64,000 bases of DNA. It comes from Zygnema cylindricum (Eukaryota; Streptophyta; Zygnematophyceae; Zygnematales; Zygnemataceae). This document shows, in pieces, positions 19,734-30,903 of the stretch. A program made the translations under genes and the position numbers. The stretch is from the NCBI GenBank assembly GCA_037447655.1, contig JBBHKE010000656.1, positions 1 through 64,000 on the forward strand. The letters run 5' to 3'. Numbering within the stretch: position 1 is the first letter of the stretch; each line of letters begins with the position of its first letter. The notes beneath the pieces are model-generated. The model was not told the DNA's origin, ran no database searches, and saw only the letters and a list, made by a program, of their open reading frames with translations.

Positions 19734-21959
19734 TGGCCCTCAGAGTATGCAGATCCAAAAGAAGCTAATCTAGATAGTGCCGACTCCAAGTTAATATAAA
19801 CCCAAGTGACTGACCCCTTGACAGTCAGAACCCCAATATAGATTCACCCCTGTGAAATAACACGTTCTGTGTGCTCAGTTCCACCACAGAATGCAAAGTT
19901 AGAATATGAGATTTGGACACATTCACCCACTTTGACTTTCCCTTAGAAATGCAGCCACCCTGGCAGACAAAAATCTTTGATCGACTACACCCTTGTGTAG
20001 CCTAGACTCCCCTGAGTGCGCAGCAAAAAGAATCACTGAAAATGGTCAAGTAAATTGATAGTTATGGCTGATCAAAGTTTGCCATTTATACAAGGTGCTC
20101 TCTGGGAGAGACAGCTATCTACCCAAAATTTTCTAAGTCCTATTCCCCCTCTAAAACTCTATCTACTGAAGTACGGCACCAATCAAATTACTGTGTCGTA
20201 CAGAAAAGTACAGGTGCCGGTGTACTTTCTGTACGACCATTGTACTGGAGAAACTAATGGTTTTTTATTAGTATTTTCTAGGTCTGAAAAGAAATATAGA
20301 AGCCGAGGCAGTCTATCTCTAACTTCTCTCTCCAACTCTCAAACTTGTCGCAGTCACTGAGAAATTGGAGAGGAAGCTAGAGCCATGGCTACCTTGGCTA
20401 TCCTGAGGTTTACGGGAATTTTATATTAGGGTTTATTTATTTAAAAGGTATGTGCTGGCGGCAGGATTTGATCCTTGTACCTATCGACCGGCAGACAGGA
20501 AATAGCCGGTAGCCTTAGCCGTTACGTCTAGCAGTAGTGTTACGTACTATGCAGTTTGATATTTATTTAAATACGTATATGTACGATAAATCATTTAACT
20601 TTTATGGATTTCGGGATACATAGATCCAGTATTATATAATGTACGAATTACGGTACGGACAAAAATCAATACCGCGCATTTGTTTCGTAAGTGAAACAAA
20701 TACCGCGCATGTATTTATTACGGCTACGATTAAATCCGAATTTAATCGGACGGCCGGGATTAGCGCCGAGATCACGGAGGAAGATTTCGGCGGTTTGTGG
20801 CCATCGCCACAACGGATGACGCGTGGCGAAATTCCGTTGGATTGTGGAATCTCCGAAGATTATGGCACCGAATCCGGATTTGACATGTGTCGACATTTAG
20901 GCCATGTCGTACAATGTCCGTACCCTAAAGTACACCGGCAGCTGTACTTTTGCGTAAGGAACTCAATTCTGATTGGTTCCGTACATCAGTAGATAGAGTC
21001 TGTGAGAGAGATAGGACTTAGAAAAATTAGAAGATAGGACCCCCTCTCCCAGAGAGCTTCTGTACAAAAGGTCAACTTTGACCCTCCATAACTTACTGCT
21101 CAGGGGAGCAAATTCAGAGATTCTTTTTGCTACCGACTCAGGGGAGTCTTGCCTTCACAGAGGTGCAGGTGGTCATGGCTTTTGTCTGCCAGGGTGGCAG
21201 TTATGTTTGCTGAAACACAAAGGGGTCAGGATTATCCTAGAGGCTTCTTGGAAGCTGTCTACTCTGAGGACTTATGGAGGTCTCAGAGTTTCATGTACAA
21301 CATGGCCAAATTGTTGACACGTGTCATAACCGGATTTGTTCTCGTAATCTCCGGAGTCGCCGCAATCCAACATTGTCGCGCCACGTGTCACATGACGTGG
21401 CGATGGCTGAAAAACGCCAAAAGTACATGTTCCGTGATCGCGGCACCTATCGTGGCCGTCCGATCAAACCGGGTACAATTTTAGTCGTTGAAGATACGAG
21501 CACGATATTTGTTTCGCGTTCGAAACAAATGCGCGGTATCCGTTTCATAAAATACATTAAATCGTAATCCGTACTATACAAAACTGTATCTATGTATTAC
21601 GTATCTATTTTCCGTTATACGAACTAGTCTATGTGTCTTAATATAAATATCTGTCAAACCTAATGTACTCTAGCATTGGCTTTAGACATATTGGTTAAAG
21701 CTAACGGCTGACTTGACGGAAGGAAGGTACCAGGATCGAATCCTGGGTCCGTCAAACCTTTTAGATAACTCTATCAAGATTTGCCTTCCTGTCCTCTTTG
21801 GACAGCCTAGGCATCCATGGATCCAACTCCTCCTCAAGTCTCCAGTGACTGCGACAAGTGTGGGGACTTGAGTGAAGAGTTAGAGGCAGGCTGTCACTGT
21901 CCCCTTTTTGCCTTTTATATTTACAAACTCTAGACCTAGAAAATACTTAAATTTCAACA
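19714..21959 (-). repeat. 5' LTR of family-1b element, interrupted
   Basis: Two parts, 19714-20245 and 21294-21959, match the 3' LTR (16599-17843) in order. The gap is a solo LTR with TGTAC duplication. The second part carries a second tRNA-like module at about 21693-21757 (T-arm CCAGG-ATCGAAT-CCTGG; flanking stem TTGACGGA/TCCGTCAA). Confidence 0.85.
20246..21293 (+). mobile_element. Solo LTR (family 1), TSD TGTAC
   Basis: Starts TGGAGAAACTAATGG, ends TCTCAGAGTTTCA, flanked by TGTAC at 20241-20245 and 21294-21298. It matches the LTRs of 29852-36308 throughout. A solo LTR forms when the two LTRs of an element recombine. An antisense B-box-like sequence lies at 20465-20473. Confidence 0.92.
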
Positions 21960-21964
21960 CGACA

Positions 21965-23300
21965 AAGCAAAGTACAGGATTTGTTAGGTTTTGTCCGTTT
22001 CCGACTGGTACAAATTTTATTGCGCCAGGGGTCTCAATATCCGATGCCATTTCACGTCGAGCGGACAAGAGACGCAAAGGCAAAGTGCATTTTCTTCAAC
22101 CGTGAAACGACACAAGCTTGATGGCGGTACGTCTAGAATGTCACGAAAAGTCATGTGACTTCAGAAGTAGTTACAAAAATAGCGTGCGCCATAACAAATT
22201 GTACATGTCGACAGTCGTCACGGGCATTGTCGATGTATACAATCGTCACGCCTTTTAGTGACAACTTCGTTTGTAATCATAGGGCGGGTCCCTATGTAAC
22301 CGAAACTTTGGAACGTTACTTTGGATTTTAGCGCTGATTTTACGGTGTACTTTTCAAAGTGTGCCTATTCCAATCCTTACTTGTACGTTCATTACGTTGA
22401 ATACGTGACAATTGTAGGCGTCTTAAAAATGTGCGACAGTCGACGAAACGAAATGTAGACGAGTAAAAACTACGAATTTTCCTAAAAACGGCAACGGTTG
22501 TAGACGTCGAGGTCTTTGTGATCGCTAGATGTTTAGGGTTTTGGACATAGCCGAGTTCATGCTACCATGTGAAGTCATCAAGCGATACTTTTAGCCATGG
22601 CTTCCCGATTTCGTTTTATCTTTTATCATTCGATACCATCAAACTTAGACCATAAATATTCAAAAAAAAGAAAAAATATATAACTTTCATTTGATAATAT
22701 TATTGTTGCATCTCGTGTAAATATGAGAGAAAGAGGAGTGGTCGAGTGAGAAATAGGGGGAGAGACGAGGACGCAGTAAAATTTTGCAAAGGACCCATGA
22801 AGGAAAGTGGAGGTCCGCGACCCGTGCAAATTTTTTTCCATACATGTTTGTCATTTTCTTATGTGCATGCGTGTGACGAGGAGTGAAAAAGATAGCGCCT
22901 ACTTTCATTCGTGCAACTTTTTTCGAAAAACGTTTGACACTTGCAATACAAGTTTTCTATTTGTTAATAAGGTAGTATTTTGATAAAAATCAGGTCGCGA
23001 TTTGATTTCAGCGCAAGTGCGAAGATGAGCTCGAAGTGGGTCGCGATGACAATAACGCCAAATTGCCGTACCCTCTAAGTTCCAAGAAGACGCAAAATGT
23101 ACTTGTGTTTTTGCCCATTTTTCGTACGACGTAATATTTTCTCGTGACAAGTCCCATTTTTTGTGAAAACGACGGAAAAAAACCCTTACTTGAACACATA
23201 GGGACACGCCCATAAGGACACCCGAAATCCGGGTCCGCCGGATCTGCGCTAAAAAACAAAGTAAATTCTCTAAGGTTTAAGTACATAGAGACGCAACCTA
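21965..23300. other. No gene recognised
   Basis: Short frames on both strands have no recognisable domain. GTAC and CGAC motifs are frequent. It is the right flank of the 16531-21959 insertion and continues the pre-insertion sequence left of 16526. Confidence 0.5.
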
Positions 23301-23345
23301 AATAACGATGCACGGTGTACTGTATACCGTGTATCTCTATTATTG
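23301..23345. mobile_element. Two MITE-like termini back to back
   Basis: AATAACGATGCACGGTGTA (ending 23319) is followed by TATACCGTGTATCTCTATTA, an imperfect inverse. It resembles the junction of adjacent MITEs. Confidence 0.4.
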
Positions 23346-23860
23346 TTAATGTTTTTTTTTCGAATTAGAGTAACCTTCGATCAAGCAAAAAGTGGGGTTG
23401 TTTAATAGAGAAAATACATTTTTGTACTAGGTCGTACTGTTTTTTTTTTTTTTAAACAAAAGATGTTTACTAAAAAATCGTTGAGATGTTGCAGACTTCT
23501 TAGCGAAAATTACCACCGTCCGATTTTCAATTTTCGACGCAAATGCCCCTTGTTTCCAGTACCTGGCTAGTCTCCTCCGACAGTCCTTAGGAGGACACTT
23601 TGCGCTTACTGGACGCGTATTTTGGTCCACTTGTAAAGTCAGAGTCGATCCACGACGGACGTGAAGTTATAAAGTTACATGTGGCAGTTGGCGTGTACCT
23701 TTTAGCGTCGAAGCCACCCTGTCCGACGACAAAATCTTGTAGGACATCCTGGCACGCCTCCGCTATAAATGTGCACAATCAAATACAGAAAAAAAACTTG
23801 GTTGTAGGACATCGTGTCACGCCTCCTTTCATAAATGTGTAAAATCAAGATTCAGTACAG

Positions 23861-24090
23861 TACACCGCGCATCTTTATTAGTGTCAAAGTTTAAATAGTG
23901 TGGAAGGAAATATGCCGTCATTGATGCTAATTAAGAATTTGAAAATTAGAAAAAAAAAGGTTTATTCTAATTTCGGCATTAACGCTAATTTGGGGACAAC
24001 AAAAATGGAATATTCTCCGTACGATTATACACATTAATATATGAAACCGTACACAAACTTACAAATTGTACGACGACGCCAAATCGAGTA
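23861..24090. mobile_element. MITE copy related to the 4969-5505 palindrome arm
   Basis: Starts TACACCGCGCATCTTTATTAG-type sequence, then follows the right palindrome arm closely (GATGCTAATTAAGAATTTGA, AAATGGAATATTCTCCGTAC). Similarity fades near 24090, so it is truncated. Confidence 0.65.
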
Positions 24091-25087
24091 TCCGTACCGA
24101 TCAAACAATTTTACGGCGGTTACGCGTCAACGCTATACCGCGTATCGCAAAGTTTAATTTCATTTTTTTTTGTTTGACGTTTACGGAAAGGGTTAACACG
24201 CCACACCGTTTCAACGTGTAACCTGGACGCATGGCCGTAGTTCCGTTCGTCTGTATCTCATGTATTCTTATAACGTCCCTTTTGGGTAGTTTTGTTAGAG
24301 CTAAGTATGCTAAAATGTGTCTTTATTGTAATAAGTGTGTTACCTCGTCTGTCTTTCAGATATCTCACCTGTATTAACGTCAACGTTGTCCTATATTATA
24401 GAAAATGTTGACACTAAAATGAACCAAAAAGTACATAATGACCAACAAAATAATAATTCACGTCACGTTATTGGCCGCCAAAGATTACACTTGTCCGATT
24501 TTTTTTCCACGCAATTTTTGTAGCTTTTTTAACGGTGCAACACAACATGCCTGTCTTACCCGCTGCCTTTTCAAGAGAGGTCGGTACATTCAACGAGCTG
24601 CCATGTTTCCCTACGCCTGTTTCATGAAAAACGTCCATTGTCAACCACGAGCATACCCCAACGTTGGAAACTAACGCAAATTTTAAAATTTCCCCGCTAT
24701 CACCATGTCATTCTTTTAATCCAAATATTTGATTTTAAGTTTTGAATGTTCAAACTTTGTCGAAGGTTTTCCCTCCTTTTTTTTACAAGAGCTTCCTTTC
24801 CCTTCCTATATATATTCGTCACTAAATCCAACAATGGTACTGTTTTCTCTCTCTTTGCATCTATCTTTGTTGCTTTTTCTTGCTTTTGTTGCTTCATATT
24901 TATCTTTGACCAGTTGCTGTGATTGTTTTAAGAAAAATATGTGGCCCATTACCACCTTTTTTGCGGCAAAAACCAGAGCTCCGCTGTATTTTTCCCACAT
25001 CCGATCGAGGAGGAGATGGATTGGGGCGAGAAAGAGGGAGAGGGAGAGGCAAGTGAAGGGATGGGATCATAAAATGATGACACCCTC
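24091..25087. other. No gene recognised
   Basis: Several short frames without recognisable domains. The end of this stretch may contain the promoter and 5' leader of the pogo-like gene whose first exon begins near 25088, but no specific element can be pointed out. Confidence 0.4.
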
Positions 25088-25336
25088 ATGGAAGACGATG
25101 GGTCCGATTTCGCCTCACCCCCAAATTCACCTCCGGACTCACCGCCAAACTCCATGCGTGTGGACCACGGTATCAGCCCGGTGGTGAGACGCAAGCTCCA
25201 ACACGTGTTGACAAAGGCTGCACGCATTCGTGTAATCAATTGGATGATTGCGGATTGTAATACAAACGGTAAGGAGTGCCTATACCGAGGACCATCAAGA
25301 AGTTTCCGGAACACTTTACGGGCGAATATAATACAA
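25088..25336 (+). pseudogene. pogo-like transposase, exon 1 (DNA-binding region)
   Basis: Starts MEDDGSDFASPPNSPPDSPP and continues with a helix-rich basic segment (VVRRKLQHVLTKAARIRVINW) ending NGKECL, as in N-terminal helix-turn-helix regions of pogo/Tigger-type transposases. After the CTATACC stretch the frame must shift by one base to read KKFPEHF, the expected continuation. The exon ends before GTTAGC (donor 25337), in a phase that fits the next exon at 28710. The prediction is by motif continuity and splice phase; no transcript evidence exists. It is broken downstream. Confidence 0.6.
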
Positions 25337-26085
25337 GTTAGCAATATTACCTATTTATTCAAACCTTATATGACTATTTACGGCTGCTTACATTGTGTGT
25401 CTCAATATAGTATTCACTTATAATGTGGAATTTTGTTTATCTCTACCTCTATGTGTTTGTTAAAATTTATATTTTTTTTTCCTCCCCCCCACCATATTTT
25501 TTTAATGTTGTTATGTTGGATCCTCGTGCACCGTCGTGAAACACCGACGACAACGTGTGGTCGCTTGTGGTTTTAATATACTAATATTGTTAGCAGGCGG
25601 ACACATTGAAGCACCGACGTGTGGATAAAGAATTAGAACTGGCGACGACAATTCGTCGTTGTGACAACGATAAAAGTGACGAACTAGGATACCGAGTACA
25701 TTTTAATTTTTTGTCTTTAGTTAGTACAATAAGTATGAACCTTCATATGGTCGACGAGGCTTTGTCTTTGTCTCATTGTTGGAATCGCATAATCATTAAA
25801 CCGCGTGATTTTTTGATTTTGTTTCGTCGTCGTACTTTTGGATTATCCAAAAAAAATAGAGACAAAACGACTTTCCTTTGTCACGGACCACACAGTCTAT
25901 AAGTGAATTTTGCACGTCGTTGCCAATCTTGGAATCTTTTAAGCACTGAACCGCGACATCCGCTTATTTCGTTTCGTCGTAACACTGTTGGAATGATCAA
26001 ATTGATTGGATTAGCGACGACTTCGTGCTGTCGCGAACAATACATTATGTAAGTGAATTTCGAACGCATATAATGCGTTAAAACC

Positions 26086-26352
26086 TCATGCATTATGTTT
26101 ACTTACGACCTGTCATTTTTAGGACAAACTCCTGTATTCTCTCATCCTTTTGTGTAGCCGCCTCTTTTTCTTCATATTTTTGTCGCGTGTGGCTAATTTA
26201 CATGGAGGGTAGCAGCGAGTCGACCTCATGCATTATGTTTACTTACGACCTGTCATTTTTAGGACAAACTCCTGTATTCTCTCATCCTTTTGTGTAGCCG
26301 CCTCTTTTTCTTCATATTTTTGTCGCGTGTGGCTAATTTACATGGAGGGCAA
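26086..26352. repeat. 139-bp tandem duplication
   Basis: CTCATGCATTATGTTTACTT begins at about 26087 and again 139 bases later. The copies are essentially identical up to CATGGAGGG, so the duplication is recent. Confidence 0.9.
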
Positions 26353-26684
26353 CAACCAGTTGTATAGGCGACAGCGTAGTGTCTTGTTGTAATGTCGTCG
26401 CTACCCTCCATTACCTCGGTGCAATCAACGGCGTCGGCCAAGAGTACAAAGGGAAGAGGTACGAAGGGATGGATTGGGGAGAGAAAACCCCACAAGGGAA
26501 AGGCAAACACCGAGGGGGGTAGAGAGGAAAAGAGATGCCTCGAAAACCGTGATAGGAGTAAGGGGTACCGGGGAGGAATTAGTGAGAGAAAGGGAGGCGG
26601 CCACTTCGCTACAAATTGGTTGGGTGCTGCTAGAGGGGGAGGGAGCATGAAAGGGAAGGAGAGAAAAGGTAGAGGCGGAAAGAT

Positions 26685-27100
26685 TGACACCGGTTGGGGG
26701 AGGAAGGGATGCAAAAAATATGGATGAGGTAGCAAAGGAGGGGATTTTACCGGAGGAGGGAAAGGAGCCGCCGGAGGGGAGGGAGCTTGAAAGGGAGGTT
26801 AGAGAAGAGGTAGAGGTTGAAAGATTGACACCGGTTGGGGGAGGAAGGAATGCGACAAATTTGGATGAGGTAGCAAAGGAGGGGATTTTTCTTGGAGGAG
26901 GGAAGGGAGCCGCCGGATGGGAAGGAGCATGAAAGGGAGGTGAGAGAAGAGGTCGAGGTGGAAGGATTAACACCGGTTGGGGGAGGAAGGGAAGAGACAA
27001 ATTTGGATGAGGTAGCAAAGGATTGGGCTTTATCGGAGGAGGGAAGGGAGGAAAAGGGTGAATCGGTAGATGTGAGGAGGGGGGAGGCGGTAGAAAGTGA
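26685..27100 (+). repeat. 141-bp (47-codon) coding-type repeats, three units
   Basis: TTGACACCGGTTGGGGGAGG (third copy TTAACACC...) recurs at about 26685, 26826 and 26967, 141 bp apart. Each unit reads LTPVGGGR, then NxDEVAK and a Glu/Lys-rich run such as EREVREEVEVE. The repeat length is a multiple of three and the frame is kept, except one shift in the second unit, so this was probably protein-coding. The strand is strongly purine-rich. No family recognised; it may be the N-terminal part of the adjacent 27551 gene. Confidence 0.55.
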
Positions 27101-27550
27101 GATGAGTAGGGGAGAAAAAATTCCAGTAGAGGAGGGTGGAAAGACGGTAATGGGTGTAGACGGGGGGGGAGAAGAAGGTGACGGTAAAAGAGGGTGAGGG
27201 AAGTGAGGCACGGGAAAAGGTAGAGAAAAAATGTAAAAAAAAAAAAAAAAAATAATGTTTTTTGATGAGGGCGACGAGGAAAAAGGTGGGGGTTTTAGGG
27301 AAGAGAAGTTGTTGAGTGATGAGAGGGAGGGAGCGACATAATTGGGAGAGGAAAGAAAAGGAAAGGAGGCGACGGTCGAAGAGGGTGAGTTGAGTGAGGT
27401 TAGGGGAAGATTAGGTAGAAAAAGAAGGATAATAAAATAAAATTTATAGGGTTTTGTGAGACCGTGGAGGAGAAAGGAGTCAGGGGAGAGGCGACCGTCG
27501 AGAAAGGTGGGGGGATTGAAACACGGAGAAAGATAGCTAGGAAGAAGGAG

Positions 27551-28364
27551 ATGGCAAAGTGTAAGCCTAAAGTGAAAGATGAAAATGACGAATTATACAC
27601 CCTCTCGTCTTCGGATAGCAACGAGAGCATTGAGAATGGTGAAGAACCGCCGAAAGACAAGCCCGAACCCGAAATTTTGGAACCCACCGACATTATGGTG
27701 TGGAAAAACGAGGATGATCCCACCACTGAGGATGAACAAACCCCGGATAGTGAGGAAAAACAACGTGAGGAGGAATTTGATGATAACGACAACGTGTTCG
27801 GGGCGCCTCTCACGCCGAATAGGGAGAGAGCCATTGTAATGGCTCCTCCGCATCCTCAACCTCCATACCCGATGAAGCATCCCAATTGGTATTTTCCTCC
27901 TCCCACGGGAGGGGAGGAAATGGACAGTTTTGTGCCTCGACCCGAACATTATATTCCGATTGCCGAATGGGTGGAACATTGGAGGTATGGTGAACCCTGG
28001 CCCCTAAACCCGAAAGCGAATCATTTTTCGCAAATTCTCGACATCCTTTCTGATGTCACCGCACATCCAACATGGATGTTTATCGCTTGAGACCAAGCCT
28101 CGCCTTACAAAATAGTGTCGGCGGATCCGGTGCGGGTTTTCGGGAGACAGTTTTGGTGAATGTCCCGAGCTGCTCTATCATCCGTGGGATCACCGACTAT
28201 CAACATCTAAAATATTGGCGAGTAACTCGAGTACTTGCTCTGAGATCTCGTCGACGATATTGCAAGGTTTTGATGTCGGGGCCCTCGCCTATGGGAAATA
28301 CGGGGTTCCGACCGATTAGGTTCGCACCAAGAAAAAGCTTTATCTCGAAAAAATAAAATGGTAA
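27551..28364 (+). pseudogene. Unrecognised protein family with YHPWD motif, copy 1
   Basis: Begins MAKCKPKVKDENDELYTLSS, followed by a long acidic Glu/Asp/Pro region, an aromatic/proline segment (HPNWYFPPPTGGEEMDSF), then WPLNPKANHFSQILDILSD. A TGA at 28088-28090 and a frameshift near 28155 follow. In the shifted frame ECPELLYHPWDHRLS appears at about 28161-28202, continuing to a stop near 28362. The same order (acidic region, FP/aromatic segment, LNPxAxxF, LLxHYHPWDxRL, basic tail) recurs on the minus strand at 54592-55632. Function unknown. It lies in the first intron of the pogo-like gene on the same strand. Confidence 0.5.
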
Positions 28365-28500
28365 TTGGTATGTATTTTTTACTAACTCTTACTCCACTCT
28401 ATCACTTCCCATGTTTCACCCACTCAGTTACTTGTTTAATATTTTTTTAGGTCATTTGTGGTATGTTTGACACTGCGACGTCTTCAACTCGTTGCTGAAT

Positions 28501-28523
28501 CAGCGACGACAATCTGTCGTCGC
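28501..28523. repeat. Perfect GCGACGACA palindrome
   Basis: AGCGACGACA-ATC-TGTCGTCGCT: ten-base perfect arms with a three-base loop. Related palindromes with different inner bases occur at 38790-38812 and 39880-39902. They resemble the subterminal repeats of plant CACTA-type transposons; this is resemblance only. Confidence 0.8.
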
Positions 28524-28709
28524 TAAATCTTTAAATGGCTCCAGATACTTGAACCAGCGATGACCAACATTGGTCGCTGAGTTTAGCGACGACTGCAGGT
28601 CGTTGTTGAACCAAATTTTATATGATATTTCTAATTTTGTTTATATGAATAAGGACTGACATTTTTTTTTGTTTTTTGTTTTTTTTTTTTTCCTTTCCTT
28701 TCGTTGCAG

Positions 28710-29190
28710 AATACCAAAAAGCAAGTCGCTGGTGGAAGGGCCGGGTTGCGACATTGAGAGACATACGGGTGACGAAACATACTTTGTCGTCTGCGGGATT
28801 TGGAAAAAGAAGTGTGGTGGTGACAAAGGCACTGCCGGGTAGGGGGAGGAAGGAATTTCCATGGGTCACAGTAGTACACTCGGAGTTGGTGGAGGAGTTT
28901 TACTGCTTCAAGAAGGCGGGTATGAAAATGTCGCAAACCATTGAAGTGACCATGGCAGCTCATATCATTAAACTTATGAAGGAGAAAAATAAGAGACTAT
29001 TCGTCGACAAAAAGGGTAAAGAGATAAAAATGAAAATGACAAAACGATGGACTCAACGGTTTTACGAAAAAACACAGTATTGTGACGAGGTCTCAAAAAA
29101 GAAAGTTACAATTAAGCCCGGAGAAGGAGGAATACATCGAAAAAACAGTAGCATGCCACATGGGCGAATTAAAAAGAGGATTTTTATCGG
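28710..29190 (+). pseudogene. pogo-like transposase, exon 2
   Basis: Opens after TTGCAG with YQKASRWWKGR, the motif that follows the helix-turn-helix in this transposase group. Then come GRGRKEFPWVTVVHSELV and AGMKMSQTIEV. A one-base slip in the A-run at about 29092-29098 is needed to keep the C-terminal half in frame (SPEKEEYIEK, then HMGELKRGF). Ends at GTAAGT (donor 29191). This region lies between the DNA-binding and catalytic domains. Confidence 0.75.
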
Positions 29191-29373
29191 GTAAGTATTT
29201 TGAAAAATTGTACAACTCATTGCTATATGTTGTAATATATGTTACATATATTATTTAAAATTTTGTTTTCTAGGGATATAAATGCAAATAAGCGAATGAA
29301 AGTAGTTACCCTTACCATCATACTTTTTTGTCTTGTGTTTTTCTTACAATTCTATGTGTTATTGTCATTTTAG

Positions 29374-29625
29374 GTCGTTACAACGAGGATCTAATCGAAG
29401 ACATCGACAAGACCCACGTGATTGTAAATATGGATAACAAAAAGACGTTGGATTTTCGCGGGGATGAGGTGGTTAAATACGCGGATGTTGCCGGAGGTGG
29501 AGAGTCGATGACTTTGATGGTTTGACTCACGGGCAGAGTGAACGCCCGAATTGAATCTCCTATGTTAATCTTCGCCAACAAGCTCTGTAATTACCCGATC
29601 AAGGGCATCCACGATGACATACCAG
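29374..29625 (+). pseudogene. pogo-like transposase, exon 3 (first catalytic Asp)
   Basis: Begins after CATTTTAG in phase with exon 2 and encodes THVIVNMDNKKTL, where the Asp of NMD is the first catalytic acid of the DDE/D domain. GDEVVKYADVAGGGESMTLM, a TGA at 29524-29526 (CGA to TGA would explain it), then SPMLIFANK and GIHDDIPG follow. Ends at GTGTTT (donor 29626). Order and spacing fit pogo/Tigger-like transposases. Confidence 0.8.
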
Positions 29626-29816
29626 GTGTTTTTCTTTCCCTATGTATATTTTTCCTTATAAATATTGACATTATTGTCTAACTTATTCTCCTTTGTACTC
29701 CACACCCAAAAAATTATATATGGAGTGATATGTTGTTTATATTGATTTTTCCCCATACACTTGTCGCCCTCTCTCTCCCTCCCTCACTCAATATATTTTC
29801 CCACTCTCTTCAATAG

Positions 29817-29851
29817 GATTTTGTTTCCGTACCGGGCCGAAAGGTTGGAAC
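29817..29851 (+). pseudogene. pogo-like transposase, exon 4, left part
   Basis: After TTCAATAG the frame gives FCFRTGPKGWN, the conserved RTGPKGW motif upstream of the second catalytic Asp. The copia element begins at 29852, cutting the codon series. The exon resumes at 36309. Confidence 0.8.
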
Positions 29852-30903
29852 TGTAGAAACTAATGGTTTTATTAGTATTTTCTAGGTCTGAAAAGAAATA
29901 TAGAAGTCGAGGCAGTCTATCTCTAACTTCTCTCTCTCCAACTCTCAAACTTGTCGCAGTCACTGAGAAATTGGAGAGGAAGCTAGAGCCATGGCTACCT
30001 TGGCTATCCTGAGGTTTACGGGAATTTTATGTTAGGGTTTATTTATTTAATTAAAAGATATGTGCCGGCGGCAGGATTTGATCCATGTACCTACCGGCCG
30101 GCAGATAGGAAATAGCCGGTAGCCTAAGCCGTTAAGTCTAGCAGTAGTATTGCGTACTATATAGTTTGATATTTATTTAAATGGTTATGCGCGCGATAAA
30201 CCATTTAACTGAAATGAATTACGGGATACATAGATCCAGTAAAATGTAAATGTACGACTTACAGTACGGACACAAATCAGTACCGCGCATTTGTTTCGTA
30301 AATGTAACAAATACCGCGCATGTATTTATTACGGCTACGATTAAAGCCGACTTTAATCGGACGGCCGAGATTAGCGCCGAGATCGCGGAGGAAGATTTCG
30401 GCGGTTTGTGGCCATCGCCACATCGGATGACACGTGGTGAAATTCCGTTGGATTGTGGAATCTCCGGAGATTATGGCACCGAATCCGGATTTGACATGTG
30501 TCGACATTTTGGCCATGTCGTACAATGTCCGTACATAAAGTACACCGGCAGATGTACTTTTGCGTACGAAACTCAATTCTGATTGGTTCCGTACATCAGT
30601 AGATAGAGTTTGTGAGAGAGATAGGACTTAGAAAAATTAGAAGATAGGACCCTCTCTCCCAGAGAGCTTCTGTACAAAAGGTCAACTTTGACCCTCCATA
30701 ACTTACTGCTCAGGGGAGCAAATTCAGAGATTCTTTTTGCTATCGACTCAGGGGAGTCTTGCCTTCACAGGGGTGAAGTTGGTCAGAGTTTTTGTCTGCC
30801 AGGGTGGCAGTTATTTTTGCTTAAACACAAAGGGGTCAGGATTATCCTAGAGGCTTTTTGGAAGCTGTCCACTCTGAGGACTTATGGAGGTCTCGGAGTT
30901 ACA
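29852..30903 (+). repeat. 5' LTR of copia element
   Basis: TGTAGAAACTAATGG...GGAGTTACA. Contains antisense B-box GATCAAATC (plus strand 30075-30083), with a D-arm-like CTTAACGGCTTAGGC on the same antisense strand, and the GTTTCG/AAC dyad with GCGC ends near 30280-30325. The last 20 bases include the gag start codon (30884). Confidence 0.93.

Larger units (their letters stand above)
16531..21959 (-). mobile_element. Gag-only LTR retrotransposon (family 1b), TSD CGACA
   Basis: Minus-strand element bounded by CGACA at 16526-16530 and 21960-21964, a perfect 5-bp duplication. Order in element direction: 5' LTR (19714-21959, containing a nested solo LTR), half-tRNA primer site, one intact gag frame, polypurine tract (17844-17861), 3' LTR (16531-17843). 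No pol genes, so it is non-autonomous. Its LTRs are related to those of the copia element at 29852-36308, whose enzymes may have moved it. Confidence 0.88.
25337..28709 (+). other. Putative 3.4-kb intron 1 of pogo-like gene
   Basis: Bounded by GTTAGC and a pyrimidine tract with TTGCAG. It contains a 139-bp tandem duplication, a long purine-rich stretch with 47-codon repeats, an unrecognised ORF (27551-28364) and GCGAC palindromes. Such a load suggests insertions into the intron. Alternatively exon 1 belongs to another copy. Confidence 0.45.

Noticed and set aside
26425-27211. Long Pro/Ser-rich minus-strand ORFs
   Set aside because: Reverse of a purine-rich strand, which gives long open Pro/Ser/Leu frames; the plus strand has the in-frame 47-codon repeat.
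30250-30582. 110-residue ORF repeated at 20639 and 35655
   Set aside because: It lies wholly inside LTRs; its repetition reflects LTR copies, and its frame is not kept in other family members.
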